64,000 nt of DNA from the NCBI RefSeq assembly GCF_040548735.1, contig NZ_JBEPSD010000001.1, forward strand, positions 1,550,001 through 1,614,000, written 5' to 3'. The translations under genes and the position numbers were made by a program. Below, in pieces: positions 55,613-64,000 of the stretch (positions within the stretch are counted from its first letter, which is position 1; every line of letters begins with the position of its first letter). This stretch comes from Rhodanobacter soli (lineage in GTDB: Bacteria > Pseudomonadota > Gammaproteobacteria > Xanthomonadales > Rhodanobacteraceae). The notes beneath the pieces were generated by a model. It saw nothing but the letters and a program-made list of their open reading frames with translations. It made no database searches and was not told the origin of the DNA.

Positions 55613-57640
55613 ATGCCGCCTCGCCTGACCCCGTTCGCCACCCCGCTGCTCGCCCTCGGTGCCGCCCTGCTCGCCGGCTGCTCCAGCCTGCCCTGGGCGG
55701 CCGGAAGGACGCCCGACGGCGCGCGCGCGAACGTGGCGATCCTGGAAACCACCGACGTGCATGCGAACGTGCTCAGCTACGACTACTACAAGCTGAAACC
55801 GGACGCCTCGCTCGGCTACGAGCGCACCGCCACGCTGATCCGCCGCGCCCGCGCCGAGTTCCCCAACACCTTCCTGTTCGACAGCGGCGACACCATCCAG
55901 GGCAGCGTGCTGGCCGACTACCAGGCGCTGGTGAAGCCGGTGACCTGCGCGCAGGAGCTGGCCGTCTACAAGGCGATGGACGCGATGGACTACGACGGCG
56001 GCACCGCCGGCAACCACGAGTTCAACTACGGCCTGGGCTTCCTGTCGCAGGTCACCGGCACGCCGATGAACGTGGACGGCGGCCGCAGCGACCACTGTGC
56101 CGGCCCGCACTTTCCGCTGGTGCTGGCGAACGTCTACAGCGCGCGCGACGGCAAGCCGATCTTCAAGCCGTGGACGGTGGTGACCAGACAGATCGAGGCG
56201 TATACGGCCGACGGCAGCAAGCTCAGCGTGCCGCTGAAGGTCGGCATCATCGGCTTCACCCCGCCGCCGATCATGGACTGGGACAAGCAGCACCTGGCCG
56301 GCAAGGTCACCGTCAGCGGCGTGGTCGAAGCCGCGCATAAGTACCTGCCGGAACTGCAGGCGCAGCATCCCGACCTGATCGTGGCGATCCTGCACGGCGG
56401 CCTGAACACCGCGCCGTACACCCCGGACATGGAAAACGCCGGCTGGTACCTGGCCGGCGTACCCGGCATCGACGCGCTGCTGCTCGGCCACTCGCACGCC
56501 GAATTTCCCGGCCCGCGCTACGCCGGCCTGAAGGAGGTCGACGCCCAGCGCGGCCTGGTGCGCGGCGTGCCAGCGGTGATGGCGGACTTCTTCGGCAAGG
56601 ACCTGGGCGTGATCCGGCTGGTGCTGGATCGCAAGGACGGCCGCTGGGTGGTCGACCGCGAGGAAAGCCACAGCGAGGTGCGGCGCATCTGCAGCAAACC
56701 GGGCGGCCCGAACAAGTCGGGTCCGCAAGCTGTCGAGTGCGTGCCGGCCGACCCGGCGATCGCGCCGCTGGTGCAGCAAGCGCACGAGGCGGCAATCGCC
56801 TACGTCAACACGCCGATCGGCGAAAGCACGCTGCGCATGAGCAGCTATTTCGCCGACGAGGGCAACATGACCGCGCTGGCGCCGGTCAACGCGGCCCAGA
56901 TCGACTACGTGCGCACCGAACTGTCGCGTTCGCATCCCGAGCTGGCCGGCGTGCCGGTGCTGGGTGCCGCCGCCGCATTCCGCACCGGCTTCGGCGGACC
57001 CGACGACTACACCGACGTCGCGCCCGGCCCGCTCACCCTGCGCAGCGCCGCCGATCTGTACTTCTACCCGAACACGCTGGCCGCGGTGAAGACCGACGGC
57101 GCCGGCCTGAAAGCCTGGCTGGAAAAATCCGCCGAACGCTTCAACCGCATCGACCCGACGAAGGCCGGCGAACAGGCCCTGATCAACAGCCGCTACACCG
57201 GCTACAACTTCGACCAGATCCAGGGCGGCATCCGCTACGTCATCGACGTCTCGAAGCCGGTCGGCCAGCGCATCACCACGCTGACCTTCCAGGGCAAGCC
57301 GGTCGAACCGGGCCAGCCCTTCGTCGTGGTCACCAACAACTACCGCGCCAACGGCGGCGGCCACTTCCCCGGCCTCGACGGCAGCAACATCGTGCTGGCC
57401 GCCCCCGACGGCACCCGCGAAATCCTGGCCAAATGGCTGGAAAGCAGGAAGCAGATCAGCGCAAAGGACCTCGAACCCACCTCATGGAACTTCGCGCCGA
57501 TGAAGACCCGTGGACCGGTCGTGTTCACCGATGCCAGCGGCAAACAGGACGTGGCGCGTAAGGCCGGACTCGATCACATCCGCCAGCTGAAGGATCACGG
57601 CGACGGCACGGCGACTTACGGGATCGACCTGTCGCGCTGA
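55613..57640 (+). CDS. cpdB: 2',3'-cyclic-nucleotide 2'-phosphodiesterase / 3'-nucleotidase
   Basis: A 675-aa exported dinuclear metallophosphatase (E. coli CpdB has 647). The lipobox LLAGC is near residue 23. The N-terminal calcineurin-like domain has ETTDVHANV, DSGDTIQGS, GNHEFNYG and GHSHAEF as metal ligands; the C-terminal 5'-nucleotidase domain has YTGYNFDQIQGGIRY. It salvages nucleotides in the periplasm. It shares a divergent 216-bp upstream region with the sulfatase. Confidence 0.93.
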   Translation: MPPRLTPFATPLLALGAALLAGCSSLPWAAGRTPDGARANVAILETTDVHANVLSYDYYKLKPDASLGYERTATLIRRARAEFPNTFLFDSGDTIQGSVLADYQALVKPVTCAQELAVYKAMDAMDYDGGTAGNHEFNYGLGFLSQVTGTPMNVDGGRSDHCAGPHFPLVLANVYSARDGKPIFKPWTVVTRQIEAYTADGSKLSVPLKVGIIGFTPPPIMDWDKQHLAGKVTVSGVVEAAHKYLPELQAQHPDLIVAILHGGLNTAPYTPDMENAGWYLAGVPGIDALLLGHSHAEFPGPRYAGLKEVDAQRGLVRGVPAVMADFFGKDLGVIRLVLDRKDGRWVVDREESHSEVRRICSKPGGPNKSGPQAVECVPADPAIAPLVQQAHEAAIAYVNTPIGESTLRMSSYFADEGNMTALAPVNAAQIDYVRTELSRSHPELAGVPVLGAAAAFRTGFGGPDDYTDVAPGPLTLRSAADLYFYPNTLAAVKTDGAGLKAWLEKSAERFNRIDPTKAGEQALINSRYTGYNFDQIQGGIRYVIDVSKPVGQRITTLTFQGKPVEPGQPFVVVTNNYRANGGGHFPGLDGSNIVLAAPDGTREILAKWLESRKQISAKDLEPTSWNFAPMKTRGPVVFTDASGKQDVARKAGLDHIRQLKDHGDGTATYGIDLSR

Positions 57641-57666
57641 GGATCGCAATAAGCAGGAATGGCAGC

Positions 57667-57692
57667 GTCCGCTTCCGCCGCCCGAAGCGGAC
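57667..57692. terminator. Hairpin between convergent genes
   Basis: GTCCGCTTC / GAAGCGGAC, a perfect 9-bp stem with an 8-nt loop, between cpdB and the thioesterase. There is no long T-run, so termination strength is uncertain. Confidence 0.5.
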
Positions 57693-57723
57693 CTTCGCTC
57701 GTGGGTTTCAGGTGCGCATTGCG

Positions 57724-58143
57724 TCAAGCGCGTTTAGCTGCGTAAAGCACCATCTGCGTGCATCGGAACAGCGCGATGGTTTTGCCGGATTCGCGGTGCG
57801 TCACCGTGGCATCCCAGACTTGAGTCGTCTTTCCCAGATGCGCTGCGGTGGCAACGCACTCGATCGTCCCCTCGGTCGCGGTGCCGAGGTGGTTGGACTT
57901 CAGCTCAACCGTGGTGAAGCCCGAGGCTCCCTCCGGCAAGCTCGCAACGCAACCGTATCCCGCTGATGTATCCGCAAGGGCTATCACGCTGGCCGCGTGA
58001 AGAAAGCCGCTCGGTGCCATCAGGGAAGGTTTTACAGGTAGCTCCGCACGGACTTCGGACGCACCGACGTGGGTGATGACGATGCCGAGGCTGCCGGGCA
58101 AGTGATCGATGCCAATTCGGTTGAAGTGTTCCGCTGTAAACAT
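57724..58143 (-). CDS. Hotdog-fold thioesterase (PaaI family)
   Basis: A 139-aa acyl-CoA thioesterase-like protein. ASGFLHAASVIALADTSAGYG is the hotdog helix with the catalytic Asp, and TVELKSNHLGTATEG and ATVTHRESGKTIALFRCTQ are the usual strands. The substrate is unknown. The ATG at 58143 is preferred; an upstream start at 58233 adds an unrelated N-terminus. Confidence 0.9.
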   Translation of the reverse strand: MFTAEHFNRIGIDHLPGSLGIVITHVGASEVRAELPVKPSLMAPSGFLHAASVIALADTSAGYGCVASLPEGASGFTTVELKSNHLGTATEGTIECVATAAHLGKTTQVWDATVTHRESGKTIALFRCTQMVLYAAKRA

Positions 58144-58293
58144 GGATGGCTGACCTCGCAGGAGTGTTGAACAGGGAAGGCGCTGATTGCGCCGCGACGG
58201 CTCGAAGGGCCGAAGCCGCGCGGTGGTGTTCATGTGGAGCGTTCGGCCAGTCGCGTTTCACCGCACTGACCTGAGCGCCAGCGTCGTCGAAGA

Positions 58294-59370
58294 TCAGGCC
58301 ACGAGTGCCGGATAGTCGGTGTAACCCGTCGGGCCGGGGGTGTAGAAGGTAGCCATGTTGATGTCATTCAGCGCCGCATCGGCATGCATGCGCTCCACCA
58401 GGTCGGGATTGGCGAGGAACGCGCGGGCGAAGGCGATGAGATCGGCCTGGCCTGCCTTGAGCGCAGCCTCGGCACCGGCCCGATCGAAGCCGCCGGCCAG
58501 GATGAACAAACCATGGAATGCCGCGCGAAGCCGTGCTTTGAACTCGGCCGGTACCGATGGCGCACCCATCGCCGAATGGTCGAGCAAGTGGACGTACAAC
58601 AAGTCCAGCTTCGACAGCTCCTGGGTGAGTGCCAGGTACTGAGCCTCGACGTCGGGGAACGCGCCGGTGCCGTTGAACACGCCGTAGGGTGACAGCCGGA
58701 TCCCGACGCGATGGGCGCCAATGACAGCAGCGGTCGCATGCGCGACTTCGAGCGCGAAGCGATTGCGGCCCTCGATGCTGCCACCGTAGCCATCGGTGCG
58801 CTGATTGACCTGGGAGTTGAGGAACTGTTCGATCAGATAGCCGTTCGCAGCATGTAACTCGACGCCATCGAATCCCGCTTCGATGGCCAGTCGAGCTGAG
58901 TTCGCATATTCGTCGACGGCATGGGCGATGTCGGTTGCGGTCATCGCGCGCGGCGTGCTGTGTGGTTGCATGCCCTGCGCATCGGTGTACATCTCGCCGG
59001 GACAGGCATCAGCCATCGGGCCGAGCACTTCCGCGCCGGCAGGCAGGTTCGCCCGGTGCGTCACGCGACCGGTGTGCATCAGCTGCACGAAGATCTTGCC
59101 GCCCCTGGCGTGCACCGCGTCGGTGACGGCCTTCCATCCACGCACCTGTGCTTCGTTGAAGAGTCCGGGAATGCGCGCGTAACCGAGGCCATTTGGCGAC
59201 GGCGAGGTACCCTCGGTGATGATCAGGCCCGCCGAGGCACGCTGGCCGTAGTACTCGGCCATCAAGGCGTTGGGGGTGTTGGCATCGACGGCGCGACTGC
59301 GCGTCATCGGCGCCATCACGGCACGATTGGCAAGTTGCAGGGAAGCGGTGACGAGAGGTTCGAAAAGCAT
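58294..59370 (-). CDS. Old Yellow Enzyme family alkene reductase (NemA-like)
   Basis: A 358-aa FMN-dependent ene-reductase. FEPLVTASLQLANRAVMAPMTRSRA binds FMN, VELHAANGYLIEQFLN holds the His/Asn pair that binds carbonyl substrates, and NQRTDGYGGSIEGRNRF is the family signature. It reduces activated C=C bonds of quinones, enones and nitro compounds with NADPH. Third gene of the TetR-headed operon, 53 bp after the SDR gene. Confidence 0.94.
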   Translation of the reverse strand: MLFEPLVTASLQLANRAVMAPMTRSRAVDANTPNALMAEYYGQRASAGLIITEGTSPSPNGLGYARIPGLFNEAQVRGWKAVTDAVHARGGKIFVQLMHTGRVTHRANLPAGAEVLGPMADACPGEMYTDAQGMQPHSTPRAMTATDIAHAVDEYANSARLAIEAGFDGVELHAANGYLIEQFLNSQVNQRTDGYGGSIEGRNRFALEVAHATAAVIGAHRVGIRLSPYGVFNGTGAFPDVEAQYLALTQELSKLDLLYVHLLDHSAMGAPSVPAEFKARLRAAFHGLFILAGGFDRAGAEAALKAGQADLIAFARAFLANPDLVERMHADAALNDINMATFYTPGPTGYTDYPALVA

Positions 59371-59422
59371 GACGGTCCTTGAGTAAGTAAAGGGCTGGAT
59401 GGTTGGCTGACAGCGTTCGACC

Positions 59423-60127
59423 TCAGGAGGTCTGCGGCAGGTAGCTGGGCCTGGCTGCCGTCAGCCCATGCTTGACCTGCACAGTCAGATCATCGGCAAG
59501 AACTTCATCGAGGCCGGCCTCGAGGCCATCGAGCGCACGCCTGACGATCTCCCCTGGAGTGGACTTCGGTGCATCCAGCCCGCGGGTGAGGTCGGTGTCG
59601 ACATAAGCCATGTGCAGGGCAAGCACTTGCGTGTGCTGTGCGGCCAGTTCGTTGCGCAAGGCATTGGTGAGCGACCATGCGGCCGACTTGCTGGCCGAAT
59701 AGGCGGCCAGCTCGCCACCGTTCACCCACGAGCCAACCGACAGCACATTGAGCAGGGCGCCGCCGCCATTCATCTTGAGGATCGGTGCAAACGCCTTGCT
59801 CAAGCGAAGCATCGCGAAAAAGTTGGTTTCGAAGATGCGTCGGGTGACCTCTTCGCTGTCCGGGGCCAGAAAGCCACCGGGTTGGGCGATACCAGCGTTG
59901 TTGATCAGCAACGTCACGTCGGACGCCAATGCGGCAGCGGCCGCCACGTCGACCGGTTGATTGACGTCGAGTCGAAGCGCCTGAACACCGGGAGGGAGGG
60001 CGACGGAGGTGTCGCGCACGCCGGCGTACACCTTGCGCGCACCGCGGGCGAGCAGCTCATGTGCGAATGCCAGGCCGATGCCGCGATTGGCACCGGTGAC
60101 GAGGACGGTGGCGTTTTCAATCTTCAT
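59423..60127 (-). CDS. SDR family oxidoreductase
   Basis: A 234-aa short-chain dehydrogenase. TGANRGIG binds NAD(P), NNAG stabilises the fold, and S...YSASK (SVGSWVNGGELAAYSASKSA) gives the catalytic Ser, Tyr and Lys. Cytoplasmic. The ATG at 60127 follows MDR by 69 bp; an upstream in-frame start at 60199 overlaps the MDR stop and is less likely. Confidence 0.92.
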   Translation of the reverse strand: MKIENATVLVTGANRGIGLAFAHELLARGARKVYAGVRDTSVALPPGVQALRLDVNQPVDVAAAAALASDVTLLINNAGIAQPGGFLAPDSEEVTRRIFETNFFAMLRLSKAFAPILKMNGGGALLNVLSVGSWVNGGELAAYSASKSAAWSLTNALRNELAAQHTQVLALHMAYVDTDLTRGLDAPKSTPGEIVRRALDGLEAGLDEVLADDLTVQVKHGLTAARPSYLPQTS

Positions 60128-60195
60128 TGGAATTTCCAGATAACGGGAAAAAAATTCAGCTGCCTGGCTTTCAGGCAACACTGGAACGGACAAAC

Positions 60196-61197
60196 TCACT
60201 TGACCTTGATGACGACCTTGCCCTTCGCGCGGCCTGCTTCGACGTAGGCCATGGCCTCGTTGGTCGATTCGAACGGAAACACCTTGTCCACCACCGGACG
60301 AATCGCGCCGGCGTCGATGAGCGGAGTGATCTCACGCAGTTGGCCGCCGCTGGCTTTCATGAAAAGGAAGGAGTAGTCGACACCGAGACGTTTTGCCCTT
60401 CGACGCACGCCGGAGCTCAACAAACGCAGGATCAGTTTCACGAAGCCAGGCGCGCCGATGTCCGCCGCGAATGCGGGGTCGGGTGGGCCGGAGATGGAGA
60501 TGAGCTGGCCACCGGGTTTCAGGATGCGCAGGGATTTCTCCAGCGTCTTGCCGTCCTGGCTGTTCAGGACCACGTCGTAGCCATGCAGGATGCTTTCGAA
60601 GTCCTGCTTCCTGTAGTCGATGACGATATCGGCACCGAGGCGCCGCACCCAATCGACATTGGCCGTGCTTGTGGTGGTGGCGACGATGGCGCCCAGATGC
60701 TTCGCCAGCTGGATCGCAAAGGTGCCCACGCCGCCCGAGCCGGCCTGGATGAAGACTTTCTGACCTTTTTTCAGGTTCGCCTTTTCAACCAGGGCCTGCC
60801 ACACCGTCAAACCGACCAGCGGAATCGATGCCGCTTCTTCCATGCTGAGGCTGGCGGGTTTGCGCGCGACGGCGCTTTCGTTCACGGCAATGAACTGCGC
60901 AAGCGTGCCGATGCGGTGATCAGGCGCACGCGAATACACTTCGTCGCCTACCTTGAATTGCTGCACCCGCGATCCAACGCGGGACACAACGCCAGCCACG
61001 TCATGGCCCAGTACCAACGGTATGCGGTATGGCAGGATCAGTTTGAATTCACCGCTTTTGATCTTGGAATCCAGCTGGTTCAAACCTGCGGCGTGGACCT
61101 CGATCAGCACATCGTCGTCGCCAAGCTCGGGCTCCGGCATCTCGCCCAGCCGCATCGGATCCTGCTTGCTGTACCGATCAGTGATGAATGCTTTCAT
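60196..61197 (-). CDS. Zinc-independent MDR family NADP-dependent oxidoreductase
   Basis: A 333-aa quinone-oxidoreductase-like enzyme. HAAGLNQLDSKIKSGEFK and VLGHDVAGVVSRVG form the GroES-like part, and VFIQAGSGGVGTFAIQLAKHLGA is the nucleotide fold. No zinc ligands are evident. First enzyme of the operon, and the one next to the second TetR-type operator. Likely handles reactive carbonyls or quinones. Confidence 0.92.
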   Translation of the reverse strand: MKAFITDRYSKQDPMRLGEMPEPELGDDDVLIEVHAAGLNQLDSKIKSGEFKLILPYRIPLVLGHDVAGVVSRVGSRVQQFKVGDEVYSRAPDHRIGTLAQFIAVNESAVARKPASLSMEEAASIPLVGLTVWQALVEKANLKKGQKVFIQAGSGGVGTFAIQLAKHLGAIVATTTSTANVDWVRRLGADIVIDYRKQDFESILHGYDVVLNSQDGKTLEKSLRILKPGGQLISISGPPDPAFAADIGAPGFVKLILRLLSSGVRRRAKRLGVDYSFLFMKASGGQLREITPLIDAGAIRPVVDKVFPFESTNEAMAYVEAGRAKGKVVIKVK

Positions 61198-61235
61198 GAT
61201 GCTTCTCTTTCGTAGATTGGTCGGCAAAGAACGCA

Positions 61236-61253
61236 ATATGACGAACATCATAT
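61236..61253. promoter_or_regulatory. TetR-type operator upstream of the MDR gene
   Basis: ATATGA-N6-TCATAT, with the same half-sites and spacing as the perfect palindrome over the tetR start. It lies 39 bp upstream of the MDR ATG. Confidence 0.75.
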
Positions 61254-61289
61254 TAATTGGCGAACGAATGAACTTGGTTCGAATCGATT

Positions 61290-61865
61290 TCAGGTAAGTG
61301 CGAGATGCCTCAGCGCAGACTCGCGCAGCCCGTCGGAGAGCTTTGGTTCATCGACGGCGCGCGCCAGCATCAATGCGCCAACCATCGTCGCGACAGTGAC
61401 GAGGGCACGTTCGTGCGCACTTGGTTGCCCCCAGTCGGGTGAGTGGCGGGCGACAAGATCGATCATCTCCTTGATCCGACGCGTGGCGGCGCGCCTGACC
61501 TCCGGCGTCTGGCGCGGCATCTCCGAGCCGAGCGCGGCAGCCGCACAACCGGTTTCGATCCCTTCCAGGTGTTCCTTGGAGAGATAAGCCTGCAGCATGG
61601 CCGGAAGCGCCTGCTGCTGTGGCAACTTGGCGGCAATACGCTCCATCATCGCCACGCTTTCACTACCGGCACGGTCGGCAGCCTCGGCGAGCATCGCTTC
61701 CCGCGACGGAAAATGCGCATAGAAGCCGCCATGGGTCAGACCGGCGTCTTTCATGATGTCGGCAACGCCGGTGCCGTTGTAGCCGCTACGCCGGATCGCG
61801 CGCGCCGCGGCGTCAACGATGCGGTCGTGGGTGACTTCCTTGGATTTGGCGGCAGTCTTTCTCAT
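61290..61865 (-). CDS. TetR family transcriptional regulator
   Basis: A 191-aa repressor. The N-terminal HTH is clear: IVDAAARAIRRSGYNGTGVADIMKDAGLTHGGFYAHFPSREAM, split here as helix 1 and recognition helix THGGFYAHF. The remaining ~130 residues form a ligand-binding all-helical domain with GCAAAALGSEMPRQ, typical of the NemR/AcrR-like group with a Cys near residue 107. It probably senses electrophiles or quinones and controls itself and the MDR-SDR-OYE operon through two matching operators. Confidence 0.92.
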   Translation of the reverse strand: MRKTAAKSKEVTHDRIVDAAARAIRRSGYNGTGVADIMKDAGLTHGGFYAHFPSREAMLAEAADRAGSESVAMMERIAAKLPQQQALPAMLQAYLSKEHLEGIETGCAAAALGSEMPRQTPEVRRAATRRIKEMIDLVARHSPDWGQPSAHERALVTVATMVGALMLARAVDEPKLSDGLRESALRHLALT

Positions 61866-61882
61866 ATGATGCGCATCATATG
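61863..61882. promoter_or_regulatory. Perfect 20-bp palindrome over the tetR start codon
   Basis: CATATGATGCGCATCATATG is fully symmetric and contains the tetR ATG. It is an excellent autorepression operator. Confidence 0.85.
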
Positions 61883-61885
61883 ATC

Positions 61886-62386
61886 TTCATGTATTGGCTG
61901 CAAGAGGGTTCCGGGCGACACCGGTCCCGGTTGGGAGGGCACGAACGTCCGCCTCTGACCGATCGCGGCCCCTTGCGACAGCCTGGCGGCACGTCGAAAT
62001 TGCGGGATTGGTTCGCAGCCTATCGCCCTTCGCCGCCGCAACGCGGCGGCGTACCGAGTACGCGCAGAATGCGCGTTGCTCTACCCGTGGCTCCTCTGAA
62101 GCGGCGGCGGGTGGAGGGATCAGCCCGCGGGGTGGTTCGCATGCATGCGAACAAGTTTGGCGTCAGTCCATGGCGAGGGCAGGATGCCCGAGTTGAGGCA
62201 ACGCAGGAGCGGTTGCCCGATGGACTGTCGACAACCCCGTAACCCGCACGCGAACCTTGCGGACAGGATGTCCGCAGGGCGCGGAAGCCAGGTGGCCTTA
62301 GGAAGATCAAGAGCGAACCCAGCCCAACCCTCCCCTGGGAGCAGAGGATGGAATACCTCGCGGCCTCGCCGAAACTCCTGCAGCGC
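61886..62386. other. Gene-free spacer
   Basis: No supported gene. It contains a GCCGCCGCAACGCGGCGGC inverted repeat near 62032-62050 and a CCCTCCCCTGGGAGCAG fragment near 62330 that recalls the hairpins at 1080-1185. Confidence 0.5.
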
Positions 62387-63673
62387 TCAATCGATCGGCG
62401 TATGCCGATACGTGCCCACATCCGCAGGCTTCACCGGCCCGGCCTTGTTCGACCACGACTGCCGGATATAGCCGACCACCGCGGCGACGTCCTCGTCGTT
62501 CAGCTGCTGCGCGAACGGCGGCATCGAGTAGGGCTTCGGGTTGCCGGCGGTGGTCGGGGCGAAGCCGCCGAGCAGCACGCTGCGGATCGCGTTGATGCCG
62601 GTCGGTTCGGTGACCGAAGTGTTGCCGTCGAGCGGCGGGTAGACGCCGGCCACGCCGCGACCGTCCGCACCGTGGCAGTCGGCACAGCGCTGCGCGTAGA
62701 GCTTGCCGCCCTGCTCGTGGCTGGCCGTCCGTTTGAACGGTGCCGGCGCGGGCTGCGCGCGCGGCGGCAGCGACTGCAGGTAGACGGCCACCGCCTGCAG
62801 GTCGGCGTCAGTCATGTGTTGGGTGCTCAGGCGCACCACGTCGGCCATCGGCCCGAACGCGCTGCCCTTGCCCGACTGGCCGGTCTTCAGCAGATCGACG
62901 ATGTCTTGCGCGCTCCAGCCGTCGAGGCCGCCGCCGGGTTGCGTGCTGAGGTCGGGCGCGTACCAGTCCAGTTGCGGGATCTGGCCGCCGGTGAGGTGAC
63001 GGCTCTGCTCGATGCCGCCGAGCGCGTCGCGCGTGGTGTGGCATTCGTTGCAGTGACCCAGGCCCTGCACCAGGTAGGCGCCGCGGTTCCACTGTTCGGA
63101 CTTCGCCGGGTCGGGCCGGTACTCGCCCGGCTTGAAGTACAGCGCGCGCCAGGCGACCAGGCTGCTGCGCACGTTGTAGGGAAAGCCCAATCCCAGTTCG
63201 GTATCCAGCCGATGCACCGGCGGCAATGACTTCAGGTAGGCGAAGATCGCCAGCGCGTCATCGCGGGTCACCTTGGTGAACGAGGTGTACGAGAACACCG
63301 GATACAGCAGCTCGCCCTGGCGGCCCGTGCCCAGATGCAGCGCATTCCAGAAATCATCGAAGCTCCATGCGCCGATGCCGGTTTCCGGATCGGGCGTGAT
63401 GTTCGGTGCCGGCACATCGCCGAACGGCGTGCCCAGCGAGCGGCCGCCGGCGTAGCGCTGGCCGTCGCGCGCGGTGTGGCAGGCGGCGCAGTCGCCGACC
63501 GTGGCCAGGTATTCGCCGCGGGCGATCCGCGCCGGATCGTGCAGCGCGGCGGCATCCGCCTCGCGCTGCGCGGGCGACGACGCCTGCTGACCAGCGCGGC
63601 CGACGTACCGCCAGCCCAGCACGACGATCACCAGCAACGCCAGCAGCCACCCTCCGCGTCGCCACCGTTTCAT
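62387..63673 (-). CDS. Triheme c-type cytochrome (dehydrogenase electron-transfer subunit)
   Basis: A 428-aa membrane-anchored cytochrome with three heme sites: CAACH, CNECH and CADCH (CxxCH each), at roughly residues 62, 208 and 335. An N-terminal TM segment (WLLALLVIVVLGWRYVG) anchors it to the periplasmic face. This is the layout of the cytochrome subunits of alcohol, gluconate or sorbitol dehydrogenases, which pass electrons to ubiquinone. The partner dehydrogenase is not in view. Overlaps the upstream cytochrome gene by 4 bp (ATGA). Confidence 0.93.
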   Translation of the reverse strand: MKRWRRGGWLLALLVIVVLGWRYVGRAGQQASSPAQREADAAALHDPARIARGEYLATVGDCAACHTARDGQRYAGGRSLGTPFGDVPAPNITPDPETGIGAWSFDDFWNALHLGTGRQGELLYPVFSYTSFTKVTRDDALAIFAYLKSLPPVHRLDTELGLGFPYNVRSSLVAWRALYFKPGEYRPDPAKSEQWNRGAYLVQGLGHCNECHTTRDALGGIEQSRHLTGGQIPQLDWYAPDLSTQPGGGLDGWSAQDIVDLLKTGQSGKGSAFGPMADVVRLSTQHMTDADLQAVAVYLQSLPPRAQPAPAPFKRTASHEQGGKLYAQRCADCHGADGRGVAGVYPPLDGNTSVTEPTGINAIRSVLLGGFAPTTAGNPKPYSMPPFAQQLNDEDVAAVVGYIRQSWSNKAGPVKPADVGTYRHTPID

Positions 63674-64000
63674 GGGCCCGCTCCGCTCTTGCCCATCACG
63701 CACCAGCCCGGCAACGGTTCGGTCTGCGCACTGGCCGGTTCCGGATGCATGTCGGCCGGCGGCGCGTGGCTGGCCAGCCACGCGGATACGGCGGTGATGT
63801 CCGATTCGCGCATGCGGTTGGCAACCACGCCCATGCAATAAGGCCCTTCGGCCGCGCGCTGGCGCGTGCGCCACGACACCAGCTGGGTGCTGAGGTAGCC
63901 GTACGACAGGCCCATCAGGCCCGGCATCATCGGTTCCACGCCGGTGAGCTTGCCGCCATGACAGCTGACGCACGACGGCACGCCGCGGGTCGAGTCGCCG
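63670..64000 (-). CDS. Cytochrome c protein, 5' end outside the window
   Basis: The C-terminal ~109 residues of a c-type cytochrome. A CVSCH heme site is followed by MMPGLMGLSYGYLSTQL, PYCMGVVANRM and SDITAVSAWLASH, the helix pattern of class I diheme cytochromes (a second heme may lie beyond the edge). It is upstream of and coupled to the triheme gene, so both belong to one periplasmic electron-transfer unit. Incomplete: the start is off the right edge. Confidence 0.85.
   Translation of the reverse strand, partial: GDSTRGVPSCVSCHGGKLTGVEPMMPGLMGLSYGYLSTQLVSWRTRQRAAEGPYCMGVVANRMRESDITAVSAWLASHAPPADMHPEPASAQTEPLPGWCVMGKSGAGP

Overview
The window comes from a GC-rich gammaproteobacterium, most likely a Rhodanobacter/Dyella-type member of the Lysobacterales (Xanthomonadales). 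This is inferred from base composition, the chromosomal genes (long-form QueF, M61 glycyl-aminopeptidase-like protease, triheme cytochrome c subunit) and a chromosomal-type integron whose attC sites and small cassette genes look like those of Xanthomonas relatives. The genus is not proven by the sequence.

Layout. (1) 1-3.97 kb: chromosome with an aldo/keto reductase, queF, a lipoprotein and a GDPD-type phosphodiesterase whose 5' end stops at a junction. (2) 3.97-44.23 kb: one accessory island. Its two edges carry related inverted ends (TGGACAAAT followed at the same spacing by a CATAAAGTGTCA-like motif), with more copies of that motif just inside. These resemble TnsB-binding ends of Tn7-like transposons. 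The island holds, left to right: an integron array of 38 cassettes with 38 recognisable attC sites (4.7-19.2 kb, all reading on the minus strand) plus one degenerate terminal attC; the integrase gene intI (19.36-20.36 kb, plus strand); a SRAP/HMCES-type DNA-protein crosslinking protein; a higBA toxin-antitoxin pair; two uncharacterised genes; a Tn7-like transposition module made of a natural TnsA-TnsB fusion, TnsC and TniQ (24.7-29.5 kb); an SseB-like gene; and a defence-type locus (30.8-43.6 kb). (3) 44.25-64 kb: chromosome again, starting with tRNA-Arg(CCG), whose 3' end lies about 20 bp from the right edge of the island.

How parts may work together. TnsAB/TnsC/TniQ would move the island, and the edge beside tRNA-Arg suggests TniQ-guided homing downstream of that tRNA. 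IntI would shuffle and insert cassettes at attI (19.19-19.36 kb). The cassettes encode mostly small membrane proteins, lipoproteins, secreted proteins and zinc-ribbon proteins of unknown function; four carry no convincing gene. HigBA may stabilise the island.

The defence-type locus has a GHKL ATPase with a DUF3883 C-terminus on the minus strand. Facing it is a tight plus-strand operon: MerR/excisionase-type HTH, UvrD-like helicase with a RecB/AddB-type Fe-S nuclease end, a type III-like DNA methyltransferase (Mod), a type III-like Res helicase-nuclease, and a second GHKL ATPase with a C-terminal D-ExK nuclease-like motif. I do not know a named system with this exact composition; it is the best candidate here for an undescribed anti-phage system.

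The right flank contains a protease, a diguanylate cyclase, an amino acid permease, a sterol-desaturase-like protein with a lysoplasmalogenase, an alkaline phosphatase, an LTA-synthase-like sulfatase, CpdB, a hotdog thioesterase, a TetR-controlled redox operon with two matching operators (ATATGA-N6-TCATAT), and c-type cytochromes running off the right edge.
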